A stretch of DNA of 64,000 nucleotides from Mesorhizobium_B sp035998495. GTDB taxonomy: Bacteria > Pseudomonadota > Alphaproteobacteria > Rhizobiales > Rhizobiaceae. Position numbers and translations under genes: made by a program. Location of the stretch: assembly GCA_035998495.1 (NCBI GenBank), contig DASYHP010000074.1, forward strand, positions 1-64,000, written 5' to 3'. Positions 7,373 through 18,335 of the stretch are shown piece by piece; the stretch's first letter is position 1, and each line of letters opens with the position of its first letter. The notes under the pieces were generated by a model. The model made no database searches and had not been told where the DNA came from. It worked only from the letters and a program-made list of their open reading frames with translations.

Positions 7373-8821
7373 CTATGGCTTGGCCGAGCTCGGCGCGGCG
7401 TCCTCGTCTGCTGCGAGGTGACCCGACACGGCGCTTCCCGCCGTGGGTGGCAGCCGGACGATCGGCAGAAGGGCGGCGGCCGAGAAGGCGGCGGCCACCA
7501 GAAAGGCCGCTACGAAGGCTTGTGGGCCGAGGTGGCCCTCGGCTCCCAGGAAGGTCGAGAACTCAAGCACGCTACCGGCCACCGCCACGCCCAGCGCGAT
7601 GCTGACCTGCTGGAAGGCGGCGGAAAGGGCTGTGGCCTGGCTCGCCTCGCGCTCCTCGATGTCGGCGAAGGTCAGGGCGTTGATCGAGGTGAAGAACAGC
7701 GAGCGCGTGAAGCCCGCAAAAAACAGCAGGGTCAGGATGGCGGCGGCCGGGACTTGCGGCGTGAGAAGCGCATTGGCTGCAACCAGCACAGCGCCCAGCA
7801 GCGCGGCGCAAGCGAGCACGGTACGGAAGCCGAAGTCCGAGAGCAGCCGAGGGGCCGCGAACTTCATGCAGAGCGCCCCGCCCGCGGTGGCGAAGGTGAG
7901 CAGGCCCGACTCGAAGGGCGTCAAGCCGAAGCCGATCTGGAACAGGAGCGGCAACAGGAAGGGCATGGCGCCGGCCCCGATGCGGAACAGCGTGCCGCTC
8001 GCGACGGCAAGTCGGAACGTCGGGTTGCGGAACAAGGTCAGATCGAGCAGCGGCTGCGGATGCGCGCGGGCGTGGCGCGTGTAGAGGAGCAGGGCGGTCA
8101 CGCCGAGGCCCAACGCCGCCGCGCCCGCGAGCGGCGGCAATGCGGGCAGGCTCACCACGGACAGGCCGAACACGATGCCGGAGGCGGCCGCCCCCGACAG
8201 CGCGAAGCCGCGCCAATCGATAGGCCCGCGCGGCGCGCCGGGAATGTCGGGCAGGAAGCGGCCCGCAAGCGCGATGCCCAGGATGCCGATCGGCACATTG
8301 ATGAGGAAGATCCAGCGCCAACCGAAATAGGTCGCGATAAAGCCGCCAAGCGGCGGCCCGGCCAGCGGGCCGATCAGGGCGGGGATGGTCAGCCAGGCCA
8401 TGGCGGAGACGAGCTCGCGCTTGGGCGTGCCGCGCACGAGCACGAGCCGCGCCACGGGCGTCATCATGGCGCCGCCCGCGCCCTGGAGGATGCGCGCGCC
8501 CACGAGAGACGCCAAGGAGCCCGATGCGGCGCAAAGCAGCGAGCCGAGCACGAACACGCCGATCGCCGCGCGGAACACGGGCTTGGCGCCGTAACGGTCG
8601 GCGACCCAGCCGCTCACGGGAATGAATACCGCGAGCGACACGAGATAGGCGGTGAGCGCGAGCTTGAGCGCGATGGGGCTGGTGCCGAGATCGACCGCGA
8701 TCGCCGGCAGCGCCGTCGCGATCACGGTGGAGTCCATGTTCTCCATGAACAGCGCCACCGCGAGGATGAGCGGCACGACACGGCTGGTCAGTCCGGGGGC
8801 TGGGGCGGCGGGAGCGTGCAA
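7373..8821 (-). CDS. MFS multidrug-efflux transporter, DHA2 (EmrB/QacA) type
   Basis: About 480 residues with some 14 hydrophobic segments form a major facilitator exporter. Key motifs are MENMDSTVIATALPAIA in helix 1 (the DHA2 signature), GWVADRYGAKPVFR (motif A) and ARILQGAGGAMMTPVARLVL (motif C-like region), then GGFIATYFGWRWIFLINVPIG. It is expected to export drugs or metabolites by proton antiport. The start is uncertain: the frame extends to 8998, but homology begins around LTSRVVPLILAVA. I prefer a TTG at 8821 (HAPAAPAPGLTSR); a GTG at 8893 is another option. It ends one base after the rlmE stop in convergent orientation and is divergent from the metallo-beta-lactamase gene. Confidence 0.85.
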   Translation of the reverse strand: MHAPAAPAPGLTSRVVPLILAVALFMENMDSTVIATALPAIAVDLGTSPIALKLALTAYLVSLAVFIPVSGWVADRYGAKPVFRAAIGVFVLGSLLCAASGSLASLVGARILQGAGGAMMTPVARLVLVRGTPKRELVSAMAWLTIPALIGPLAGPPLGGFIATYFGWRWIFLINVPIGILGIALAGRFLPDIPGAPRGPIDWRGFALSGAAASGIVFGLSVVSLPALPPLAGAAALGLGVTALLLYTRHARAHPQPLLDLTLFRNPTFRLAVASGTLFRIGAGAMPFLLPLLFQIGFGLTPFESGLLTFATAGGALCMKFAAPRLLSDFGFRTVLACAALLGAVLVAANALLTPQVPAAAILTLLFFAGFTRSLFFTSINALTFADIEEREASQATALSAAFQQVSIALGVAVAGSVLEFSTFLGAEGHLGPQAFVAAFLVAAAFSAAALLPIVRLPPTAGSAVSGHLAADEDAAPSSAKP

Positions 8822-8999
8822 AATGTCGGCTGGCGTTGGAAGGGAGGTCAGCCGCCATCTATTCGGGATGGGGCAAAGCGCAAGCGCCGTCACTCGCTCG
8901 TGATGCTGTTTACCTTGGCCTCCACCCAAAGACGCCTTGCCTTGGCGGATGATCGCCACAAGTGCCGGATGTTCCACAATCAATCGCGAGGTCTTCAAG

Positions 9000-9989
9000 A
9001 TGGTGTCGATCGACCGCCGTTCACTGTTCGCTCTAAGCGCGGGTGCCGCCCTTCTGGCCGGTCAAAGCCGGCCCGTGCAGGCGCAGGCCGAATCGTCGGG
9101 AGGTCAAGCGTCGCAGGCCGACCTGCCCGGCGCGCCGGGCTGGCACAGCTTCAGGCTCGGCGACGTCCAGGTGATGACGATCCTAGACGGCCTCCGGCCA
9201 GGCGAGGGGCCACACCCGATTTTCAGTGAGAATCAGCCGGCCGAGGAAGTGGCGGCGCTTCTTCAGGCGAACCTGCTGCCGGCCGACCGTTTCGTGAACG
9301 GCTTCACGCCGACGCTCGTCCGGACGGGTGGCGAAGCGATCCTGTTCGACACGGGTCTTGGCGCGGGAGGGCGCGAGAACGGCCTTGGCCAGACGCGGGC
9401 GCGGCTTGAGGCAGCCGGCGTGCGTCCGGAGGATGTGACGCTCGTCGTCATCACCCATATGCACGGCGACCATATCGGCGGGCTGATGGAAGAGGGGGCC
9501 GCCGCCTTCCCGAACGCCCGCTACGCCTTCGGCCGGCAGGAGTTCGACTTCTGGACCGCGCCCGAGCGCATGAGCGGGCCGACGGAAGGAAACGCCAAGG
9601 CGGTGGCCGCCAATGTCGTGCCGCTGCGCGACCAGGCGAGCTTCTTCGAGGACGGCACAGAGATTGCGCCGGGCATCACGGCGATGGCGGCGCACGGCCA
9701 CACGCCGGGGCACACCGTGTTCCGGGTGGAGTCGGGCGGCAAGAACCTGATGCTGACGGCCGACGCGGCGAACCACTACGTGGTGTCCCTCCAGCGGCCC
9801 GACTGGCATGTGCGCTTCGACATGGACAAGGAGCAGGCGGCCGAAACGCGCAAGCGGGTGTTCGGTATGATCGCCGCCGAGCGCATGCCCTTCATCGGTT
9901 ACCACATGCCGTTCCCCGGGGTCGGCTATGTGGAGGCGATAGACGGCGGCTTCCGCTGGGTCCCGGAGACCTATCAGCTCGAACTCTGA
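9000..9989 (+). CDS. Tat-exported metallo-beta-lactamase-fold hydrolase
   Basis: The 329-residue product starts MVSIDRRSLFALSAGAALLA, a twin-arginine signal with likely cleavage after VQAQA near residue 32. The mature domain has the metal motif THMHGDHIGG (HxHxDH) near residue 160, a later AAHGHTPGH and TADAANH (metal Asp), as in MBL-fold quorum-quenching and aryl-hydrolase-like enzymes. The export signal implies a periplasmic enzyme. The substrate is unknown; lactonase-like activity is one possibility. I reject the upstream start at 8937 because the Tat signal would be buried. GAGG lies about eight bases before the chosen ATG. Divergent from the MFS gene. Confidence 0.85.
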   Translation: MVSIDRRSLFALSAGAALLAGQSRPVQAQAESSGGQASQADLPGAPGWHSFRLGDVQVMTILDGLRPGEGPHPIFSENQPAEEVAALLQANLLPADRFVNGFTPTLVRTGGEAILFDTGLGAGGRENGLGQTRARLEAAGVRPEDVTLVVITHMHGDHIGGLMEEGAAAFPNARYAFGRQEFDFWTAPERMSGPTEGNAKAVAANVVPLRDQASFFEDGTEIAPGITAMAAHGHTPGHTVFRVESGGKNLMLTADAANHYVVSLQRPDWHVRFDMDKEQAAETRKRVFGMIAAERMPFIGYHMPFPGVGYVEAIDGGFRWVPETYQLEL

Positions 9990-10078
9990 CGGACGGCTTG
10001 TGGACGCAAGCAGGCTGCGGCACGCCCGGTTCTTCCCATGGCCGAGCCGGCATGATAGCAGCATCCGCCAACCCGAGA

Positions 10079-10108
10079 AGGGGCGCCATCCGGCGCCCCT
10101 CTTCGTTT
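10079..10108 (+). terminator. Rho-independent terminator after the metallo-hydrolase gene
   Basis: AGGGGCGCC (10079-10087) pairs with GGCGCCCCT (10092-10100) across a four-base ATCC loop, followed by CTTCGTTT. It lies between the hydrolase stop and the guaB start. Confidence 0.7.
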
Positions 10109-10171
10109 AGCCGCATGATCCTTTCCGAGAAGCCTGCAACGTCTCGGGGGCATGCTTTGGAAGGGTCGGCC

Positions 10172-11674
<1,503 letters not shown>

Positions 11675-11700
11675 GCGCCTAGTCGATCGGGGAAGCCATT

Positions 11701-12120
11701 TTGCTAAGCCAAACCGCCATCTTCTGGCCGATGATCGCCCATGTGGCGCTCGTCTATGCCGTTTACGCACTCGTCTCCAGCCGCCGCGTCGGCGCGGTGA
11801 GGGCGGGCCGTGTGGATGCGGCCGTGTTCCGCGAGCGGCGGGCGGAGCCGGACGAAAGTGTTTCGGCCGTCAACAATCTGGCCAACCAATTCGAGCTGCC
11901 GGTTCTGTTCCACCTCGTCTGCCTGTGCTTCTTCGTGACGGAAGGCGTTTCCGCGCTCGTGCTGGCGCTCGCCTGGGCCTTCGTCGTGTCGCGCTATCTC
12001 CACACGTTCGTGCATGTGGGCGGCAACCGCCTGCGCCATCGCCGCCCCATCTTCATCGCGGGCTTCGTGGTCGTGGCGCTGATGTGGCTCTTGTTCGCGT
12101 GGCGTATCGCCACGACCTGA
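11701..12120 (+). CDS. MAPEG-family membrane protein
   Basis: This 139-residue protein has four membrane segments (about residues 5-25, 63-82, 84-102 and 115-134). It carries the MAPEG core signature in VNNLANQFELPVLFHLVCL and SRYLHTFVHVGGNRLRHR. Members are glutathione- or lipid-related membrane enzymes in eukaryotes; the bacterial role is mostly undefined. The TTG at 11701 is chosen because GGGGAAG lies five bases upstream; an ATG at 11731 would remove part of the first helix. It sits between guaB and rsmB on the same strand with short gaps, so it is likely part of the same transcription unit. Confidence 0.85.
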   Translation: MLSQTAIFWPMIAHVALVYAVYALVSSRRVGAVRAGRVDAAVFRERRAEPDESVSAVNNLANQFELPVLFHLVCLCFFVTEGVSALVLALAWAFVVSRYLHTFVHVGGNRLRHRRPIFIAGFVVVALMWLLFAWRIATT

Positions 12121-12167
12121 CCGCCAGGGCGGGCGAGCCCATGTAAGGCAAGTAAAAAGAGAGCGGA

Positions 12168-13460
12168 ATGCGGATCGGCGGGCGGCTTCAGGCCGCGATC
12201 GAGATTTTGACCGACATCGAGGCGCGCCACCGCCCTGCGGCGGACGCGCTCAAGGATTGGGCGCTGAACCACCGTTTCGCGGGCTCAGGCGATCGAGGGG
12301 CGATCGGCAACATCGTTTATGACGCGCTGCGCCGCCGTCGCTCGGCGGGCTGGCTGCTCGGCGCCGAGACACCCCGCGCGCAAGCCTTTGGCGCGCTGCT
12401 CTTGGAAGGCGGCTGGCAGGCGGAAGCGCTCGACGCGGCGCTGACGGGGGACAAGTTCGCGCCCCCGCCGTTGACTCCCGAGGAGAAGGGGGCGCTCGCG
12501 TCGCGCCGCCTCCCCGACGCGCCGCCCGCCGTCCGCGCCGACGCGCCGGACTGGTGCGCGCCTTTGCTGGAAGCAGTCTTCGGCGAGGCCTGGGTGGAGG
12601 AGGGGGCGGCGATGGCCGCTCGGCCGCCGCTCGACCTGCGTGTCAATGCGCTGCTCGCCACGCGGGACAAAGTGCTGCGGCCGCTCGCCGAATTCGCTGG
12701 CGCGCCGGCGCCCATCGCGCCGCACGGCGTCCGCATCCCGCCGATCCAGGGGGGAGGGCGTCACCCCAACGTGCAGGCGGAGCCCGCCTTCCAGCAGGGC
12801 TGGTTCGAGGTGCAGGACGAGGGTTCGCAGCTCGCCGCCGATCTCGCCGGCGCCAAGCCGGGCGAAGCCGTGCTCGATTTTTGCGCGGGCGCGGGCGGCA
12901 AGACGCTGGCGCTGGCGGCGGACATGCGCAACGAGGGCCGGATCACGGCTTTCGACGCGGAGAAGGCAAGGCTCGCGCCGATCTTCGACCGCCTGCGCCG
13001 GGCCGATGTCCGCAATGTCGAGGTGGCCGCCCGCCGGGGCGAGCTCAGCGAGCTGGAGGGCCGCATGGATCTCGTGCTGGTCGATGCGCCCTGCACGGGC
13101 AGCGGCACCTGGCGGCGGCGACCCGACGCCAAGTGGCGGCTAAGCCCCAGGCAGCTCGACCTGCGCCGCGCCGAGCAGACCGCCATTCTCGACGATGCCG
13201 CGCGCTTCGTGCGGCCCGGTGGGCGGCTCGCCTTCATCACCTGCTCGGTCTTTGCCGAGGAGAACGCCGCTCAGGTCGAGGCGCTGGTCTCGCGCCGGCC
13301 GGAGTTCGTACCGGCCGATCATGCGCAGCTCTGGACGGAAAACTTTCCGGACGCGGCCGGCCGGGCGCGCATCGGCGCTCATGGCCTTCAGCTTTCGCCG
13401 GCGCTGACCGGCACCGACGGCTTCTTCTTCGCCCTTCTCCGCCGCGAGGGTTCATCCTAG
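12168..13460 (+). CDS. rsmB: RsmB-like rRNA (cytosine-5-)-methyltransferase
   Basis: The 430-residue protein has an N-terminal NusB-like region (AAIEILTDIEARHRPAADAL, residues 6-80) and a C-terminal Rossmann methyltransferase. It shows LDFCAGAGGKTLALAADM for SAM binding and two catalytic cysteines in DAPCTGSGTWRRRPD and FITCSVFAEENA. This is the RsmB/Nop2 family that makes m5C in 16S rRNA. The N-terminal part is shorter and more degenerate than in E. coli Sun/RsmB, as usual in alphaproteobacteria, so the exact target base is inferred. A good AAGAGAGCGGA site precedes the ATG. Same strand as guaB and guaA. Confidence 0.88.
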   Translation: MRIGGRLQAAIEILTDIEARHRPAADALKDWALNHRFAGSGDRGAIGNIVYDALRRRRSAGWLLGAETPRAQAFGALLLEGGWQAEALDAALTGDKFAPPPLTPEEKGALASRRLPDAPPAVRADAPDWCAPLLEAVFGEAWVEEGAAMAARPPLDLRVNALLATRDKVLRPLAEFAGAPAPIAPHGVRIPPIQGGGRHPNVQAEPAFQQGWFEVQDEGSQLAADLAGAKPGEAVLDFCAGAGGKTLALAADMRNEGRITAFDAEKARLAPIFDRLRRADVRNVEVAARRGELSELEGRMDLVLVDAPCTGSGTWRRRPDAKWRLSPRQLDLRRAEQTAILDDAARFVRPGGRLAFITCSVFAEENAAQVEALVSRRPEFVPADHAQLWTENFPDAAGRARIGAHGLQLSPALTGTDGFFFALLRREGSS

Positions 13461-13488
13461 TTAGGCAGGAAGGCCGGGGGAGTTGGCG

Positions 13489-13938
13489 ATGTCGCGACGC
13501 ATGGCGCTTGTCTTGTTCATCCTGGGCGTGGTCGGCGTGGGCTGGCTGATCGGCTCGGCTTCCGCGCCCGGCGAGTGGTACCAGTCGCTCCGGAAACCCG
13601 AATTCAACCCGCCGCCCTGGGTCTTCGGCCCGGTCTGGACGGTGCTCTACGTCATGATCGGCGTCGCGGGCTGGCGCGCCTGGCTCTTGCCGGAACGCGG
13701 GCCGCTCGGCGTCTGGGCCGCGCAGATGGCGCTCAACTTCGCCTGGACGCCGACCTTCTTCGTGGCGCAGGCGATCGGCGCGGCGCTCGTCGTCATCCTG
13801 CTGCTGCTCGCAGCCATCCTCGCCTTCATCGTGTTGACCTGGAACCGCGACCGCTTGGCGGCGCTCCTGTTCGTGCCCTATGCGGCTTGGGTGGCGTTCG
13901 CGAGCCTGCTCAACGCCTCGATCTGGACGATGAACTGA
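13489..13938 (+). CDS. TspO/MBR-family membrane protein
   Basis: At 149 residues this is the expected size of a tryptophan-rich sensory protein (TspO). It has five membrane segments and the family phrases WYQSLRKPEFNPPPWVFGPVWTVLY, GVAGWRAWLL, QMALNFAWTPTFF and YAAWVAFASLLNASIWTMN. TspO binds porphyrins and modulates tetrapyrrole or stress responses in Rhodobacter and Sinorhizobium. The ATG at 13489 follows GGGGGAG by six bases and is better than the TTG at 13483. The stop overlaps the next start (TGATG), coupling it to the nucleosidase gene. Confidence 0.9.
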   Translation: MSRRMALVLFILGVVGVGWLIGSASAPGEWYQSLRKPEFNPPPWVFGPVWTVLYVMIGVAGWRAWLLPERGPLGVWAAQMALNFAWTPTFFVAQAIGAALVVILLLLAAILAFIVLTWNRDRLAALLFVPYAAWVAFASLLNASIWTMN

Positions 13939-14621
13939 TGGTCGGGCAGACCTCCATGCCGCACCCCATCCAGCCCACCTTTTTGGGTGGTCGCCGGGTG
14001 ATGTTCGCGATGGCCGTGGAGCTGGAATACGGCCAAGCCCAGCGGGAGCTCTTCGCGCCGCTGTTCACGGGCGTGGGGCCGGTCGAAGCGGGGATCGTGG
14101 TGGGCGCCGCGCTGGCGCGGTTGCGGGCCATCGGCGAACTGCCGGAACTCCTGGTCTCGCTGGGTTCGGCCGGCAGCCGTACGCTCGCGCAAGCCGCCGT
14201 GTTCCAGGTGTCGAGCGTGAGCTACCGCGACATGAACGCGTCCGTGCTCGGCTTCCCGCGCGGCGAGACGCCCTTTCTCGGCCTGCCAGCCTCGCTGCCG
14301 TTGCCCTGCCCCTTGCCCGATTTGCTCTTGGCCACGCTGGCCACGGGCGCATCCGTGGTGTCGGGCGCAGCCTATGACGCGGTGGAGGCCGACATGGTGG
14401 ACATGGAGACCTTCGCAGTCGTCCGCGCCGCCATGCGCTTCGGCGTTCCGGTGATCGGGCTGCGCGGGGTCTCGGACGGGGTGAGCGAGCTCGCCGAACT
14501 CAAGGACTGGACGGCGGCGCTTCACCTCGTGGACGAAGGGCTGGCCCAGGCGGTGCGCGCGCTCGGCGAGTTGTTGGCCGGTGGCCTCGACCCAAGCTCG
14601 CTTTCCGCCGCCGCATATTGA
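13938..14621 (+). CDS. 5'-methylthioadenosine/S-adenosylhomocysteine nucleosidase-like protein
   Basis: This 227-residue protein belongs to the PNP/UDP phosphorylase superfamily. The N-terminal MFAMAVELEYG holds an acidic residue corresponding to the MTAN catalytic base. SLGSAGSR forms the phosphate/ribose site, VDMETFAV the ribose-binding Met-Glu motif (usually VDMESAA), and GLRGVSDGVSEL the region of the catalytic Asp. It would hydrolyse MTA, SAH or a related nucleoside. Divergence at VDMET and SDG from the E. coli enzyme leaves substrate preference open. The start overlaps the tspO stop. Confidence 0.8.
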   Translation: MVGQTSMPHPIQPTFLGGRRVMFAMAVELEYGQAQRELFAPLFTGVGPVEAGIVVGAALARLRAIGELPELLVSLGSAGSRTLAQAAVFQVSSVSYRDMNASVLGFPRGETPFLGLPASLPLPCPLPDLLLATLATGASVVSGAAYDAVEADMVDMETFAVVRAAMRFGVPVIGLRGVSDGVSELAELKDWTAALHLVDEGLAQAVRALGELLAGGLDPSSLSAAAY

Positions 14622-14651
14622 ACGCCAAAAGCCTTCGCGCTACACGCCCGC

Positions 14652-16229
<1,578 letters not shown>

Positions 16230-16307
16230 GGCGGAGACAGCAATGGCGTCGGTGAGGCGGTTGGCTCCTAAGGCTGCTGCTGTCCCGAGCGTCTGTCGCC
16301 AGCTCCT

Positions 16308-18335
16308 TCAGTCGTGATCGCCGGCTCCGGGACGGAGCACGCCGCCGCCTTTGTTGACCGCTTGCATCCGCGCGCCGACGCTCGGGCCAGCTTGGTCGAG
16401 CAGTTCGTCCAGCCTGGCGGCGAGATCGCCCTGCCGATAGGGTTTGGACAGACGCGGCACGTTGGCCGGGACGTCCTGCCCCGCATTGGCGTAGCCGGTC
16501 ACGAGCAGCGCCGGGACGCCGCAACCGGCTTCCCATGCTTCCTTGATCAGCCCGGCGCCTGACATGCCCGGCATCAGATAGTCGGTGACGAGCAGATCGA
16601 TCTCGGCCCCGGAGCGGAGAACAGCGAACGCCTGCGCGCCCGAGCTCACTTCGACCACGCTGTAGCCCAGGTCGCGGAGCATGTCGGCCGTCGCCATTCG
16701 CACGAGTTCCTCGTCATCAACGAGAAGCACGGTCGAAGCGCGGCGCGCCGGGACGGGCTCGTATTGCGGCGCCCGCGCGCTGACGCCGACGTCATCGCTT
16801 GCGGGCAGCCAGAGCCGGATCGTTGTGCCTTTGCCTCGCTCACTCGCGATCTGAAGCGTGCCGCCGGACTGTGCGGCAAGTCCATGCACCATCGACAGGC
16901 CCAGTCCCGTGCCCTTGCCGACGCCCTTGGTGGAGAAGAACGGCTCGACGGCGCGTGCGAGCGTCGCCTTGTCCATGCCTGTCCCGCTGTCGGTGACAAT
17001 CAGGCGAACATATCGGCCCGGCTTCAGTCCCGTCGCGTCGCGCAGGCCGATCACCGCCTCGCCCGCCGCAATGGTCAGCTTGCCGCCGCCCGGCATGGCG
17101 TCACGGGCGTTGATGGCGAGATTGAGAAGCGCGAGTTCGAGCTGGTTGGGATCGACTCGGGCCGCAGGCAGGTGAGGCGGTACGTCGACGGCGACGTCAA
17201 TCGTGGGTCCGAGCGAGCGGCGGACGAGTTCGATCATGCCGTCGATGAGTTGGCCGGTGTCGATCGATTGCGGCTCAAGCGTCTGGCGACGGGCAAAGGC
17301 GAGCAAGCGCTGCGTCAGGGTGGCCGCGCGCTCGGCGGCCTGCAACGCCCCGCCCAGCAGTCGTTGCGCCCGGTCGTCGTCTGGATAGCGGCGGCGAAGC
17401 ATGTCGAGGCCGCCGACGATCGGCGTCAGCAGATTGTTGAAGTCGTGCGCCACGCCGCCCGTCAGTTGACCGATCGAATCCATCTTCTGCGCTTGGGCCA
17501 GTTGGGCGTCGGCTTCCCTGCGCGCCGTGATGTCGGCGACCACGCCTGTCATTCGGGCCGGCCGGCCTTCCGCATCGTGCTGAGCCCGTCCCTTGGCGGC
17601 AATCCAGCGTATGCTGCCGTCGGCGGCATGAATGCGGCACTCGATGTCGAGCGCACCCGATCGCGCCGCCGCATCGAAAGCGGCGGCCACCGCCTCGCGC
17701 TCGCCCGGCACGACGTGGCCGAGGAAGATATCGCGGCTCCAGCGCGGCTGGAGCGATTTGTAGCCGAAGATCTCGTCATGCCGAAGCGTGCGTCGGGCGA
17801 AACCGTTGACCAGATCGAGATCCCAGCTTCCCATCTCGGCGGCGTCGAGCGCGATCTGCAAGCTCTCCCGCGCCGTCTCCAACTCGCGCGTTCGCTCCGA
17901 CACGGAGCGTTCGAGAGTGTTCGCGAAATCGCGGATTTCGTACTGACGGCGTCGTGCTTTGAGCGCCGAGCGCAGCGCGCCGATCAGGGCGTCGGCGTGC
18001 AGCGGGCGATCGAGCAGGACGACGTTGCCCAGCTTCTCGATCGTGGCGGCCGAGAGCGCGGAGCGCGGCAGCTTGTTGCCGTTGGCCAGAACGACGAAGG
18101 GCATGTCCGACCATTTCGGCTGCGCCGCGATCCAGGCGATGAGCGCGCTTTGTTCATCGGCGGCAAGTGTCTCCTCGGTCACGAGCACGGCTCCCGCACC
18201 TTCGGCCAAGCGGCCGACGAGGTCGTCCAAGCTCGCGCAGGTCATGCATGGAAGCTCGTGCTTGCGCAGGAGTTCACAGGCGATCGCGGCGTCGCGACCG
18301 CGCGGCGCCAGGATCAGGACGCGGTTCTCCGCCAA
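16308..18335 (-). CDS. Hybrid sensor histidine kinase with N-terminal pseudo-receiver
   Basis: The 675 residues fall into several domains. Residues 1-125 form a receiver-like domain without the usual phosphoacceptor set (RVLILAPRGRDAA, PFVVLANG). A coiled coil follows (ANTLERSVSERTRELETARE), then a PAS domain (about 155-285, GSWDLDLVNG, ending VVADITARREADAQL). HisKA has the phospho-accepting His in GGVAHDFNNLLTPI, and HATPase shows NLAINARDAMP, VTDSGTGMD and GKGTGLGLSM. The C-terminal receiver has LLVDDEE and the acceptor Asp in LLVTDYLMPGMSG. It starts at a TTG that immediately follows the stop of the kaiC-like gene, so the two are strictly coupled. A signalling partnership with the KaiC homologue is therefore likely. 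Confidence 0.92.
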   Translation of the reverse strand: MAENRVLILAPRGRDAAIACELLRKHELPCMTCASLDDLVGRLAEGAGAVLVTEETLAADEQSALIAWIAAQPKWSDMPFVVLANGNKLPRSALSAATIEKLGNVVLLDRPLHADALIGALRSALKARRRQYEIRDFANTLERSVSERTRELETARESLQIALDAAEMGSWDLDLVNGFARRTLRHDEIFGYKSLQPRWSRDIFLGHVVPGEREAVAAAFDAAARSGALDIECRIHAADGSIRWIAAKGRAQHDAEGRPARMTGVVADITARREADAQLAQAQKMDSIGQLTGGVAHDFNNLLTPIVGGLDMLRRRYPDDDRAQRLLGGALQAAERAATLTQRLLAFARRQTLEPQSIDTGQLIDGMIELVRRSLGPTIDVAVDVPPHLPAARVDPNQLELALLNLAINARDAMPGGGKLTIAAGEAVIGLRDATGLKPGRYVRLIVTDSGTGMDKATLARAVEPFFSTKGVGKGTGLGLSMVHGLAAQSGGTLQIASERGKGTTIRLWLPASDDVGVSARAPQYEPVPARRASTVLLVDDEELVRMATADMLRDLGYSVVEVSSGAQAFAVLRSGAEIDLLVTDYLMPGMSGAGLIKEAWEAGCGVPALLVTGYANAGQDVPANVPRLSKPYRQGDLAARLDELLDQAGPSVGARMQAVNKGGGVLRPGAGDHD

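Noticed and set aside
7418..9229. A 603-residue open frame on the plus strand over the MFS gene
   Set aside because: It is the antisense of a clear membrane transporter and has a repetitive Gly/Arg/His/Glu composition typical of shadow frames.
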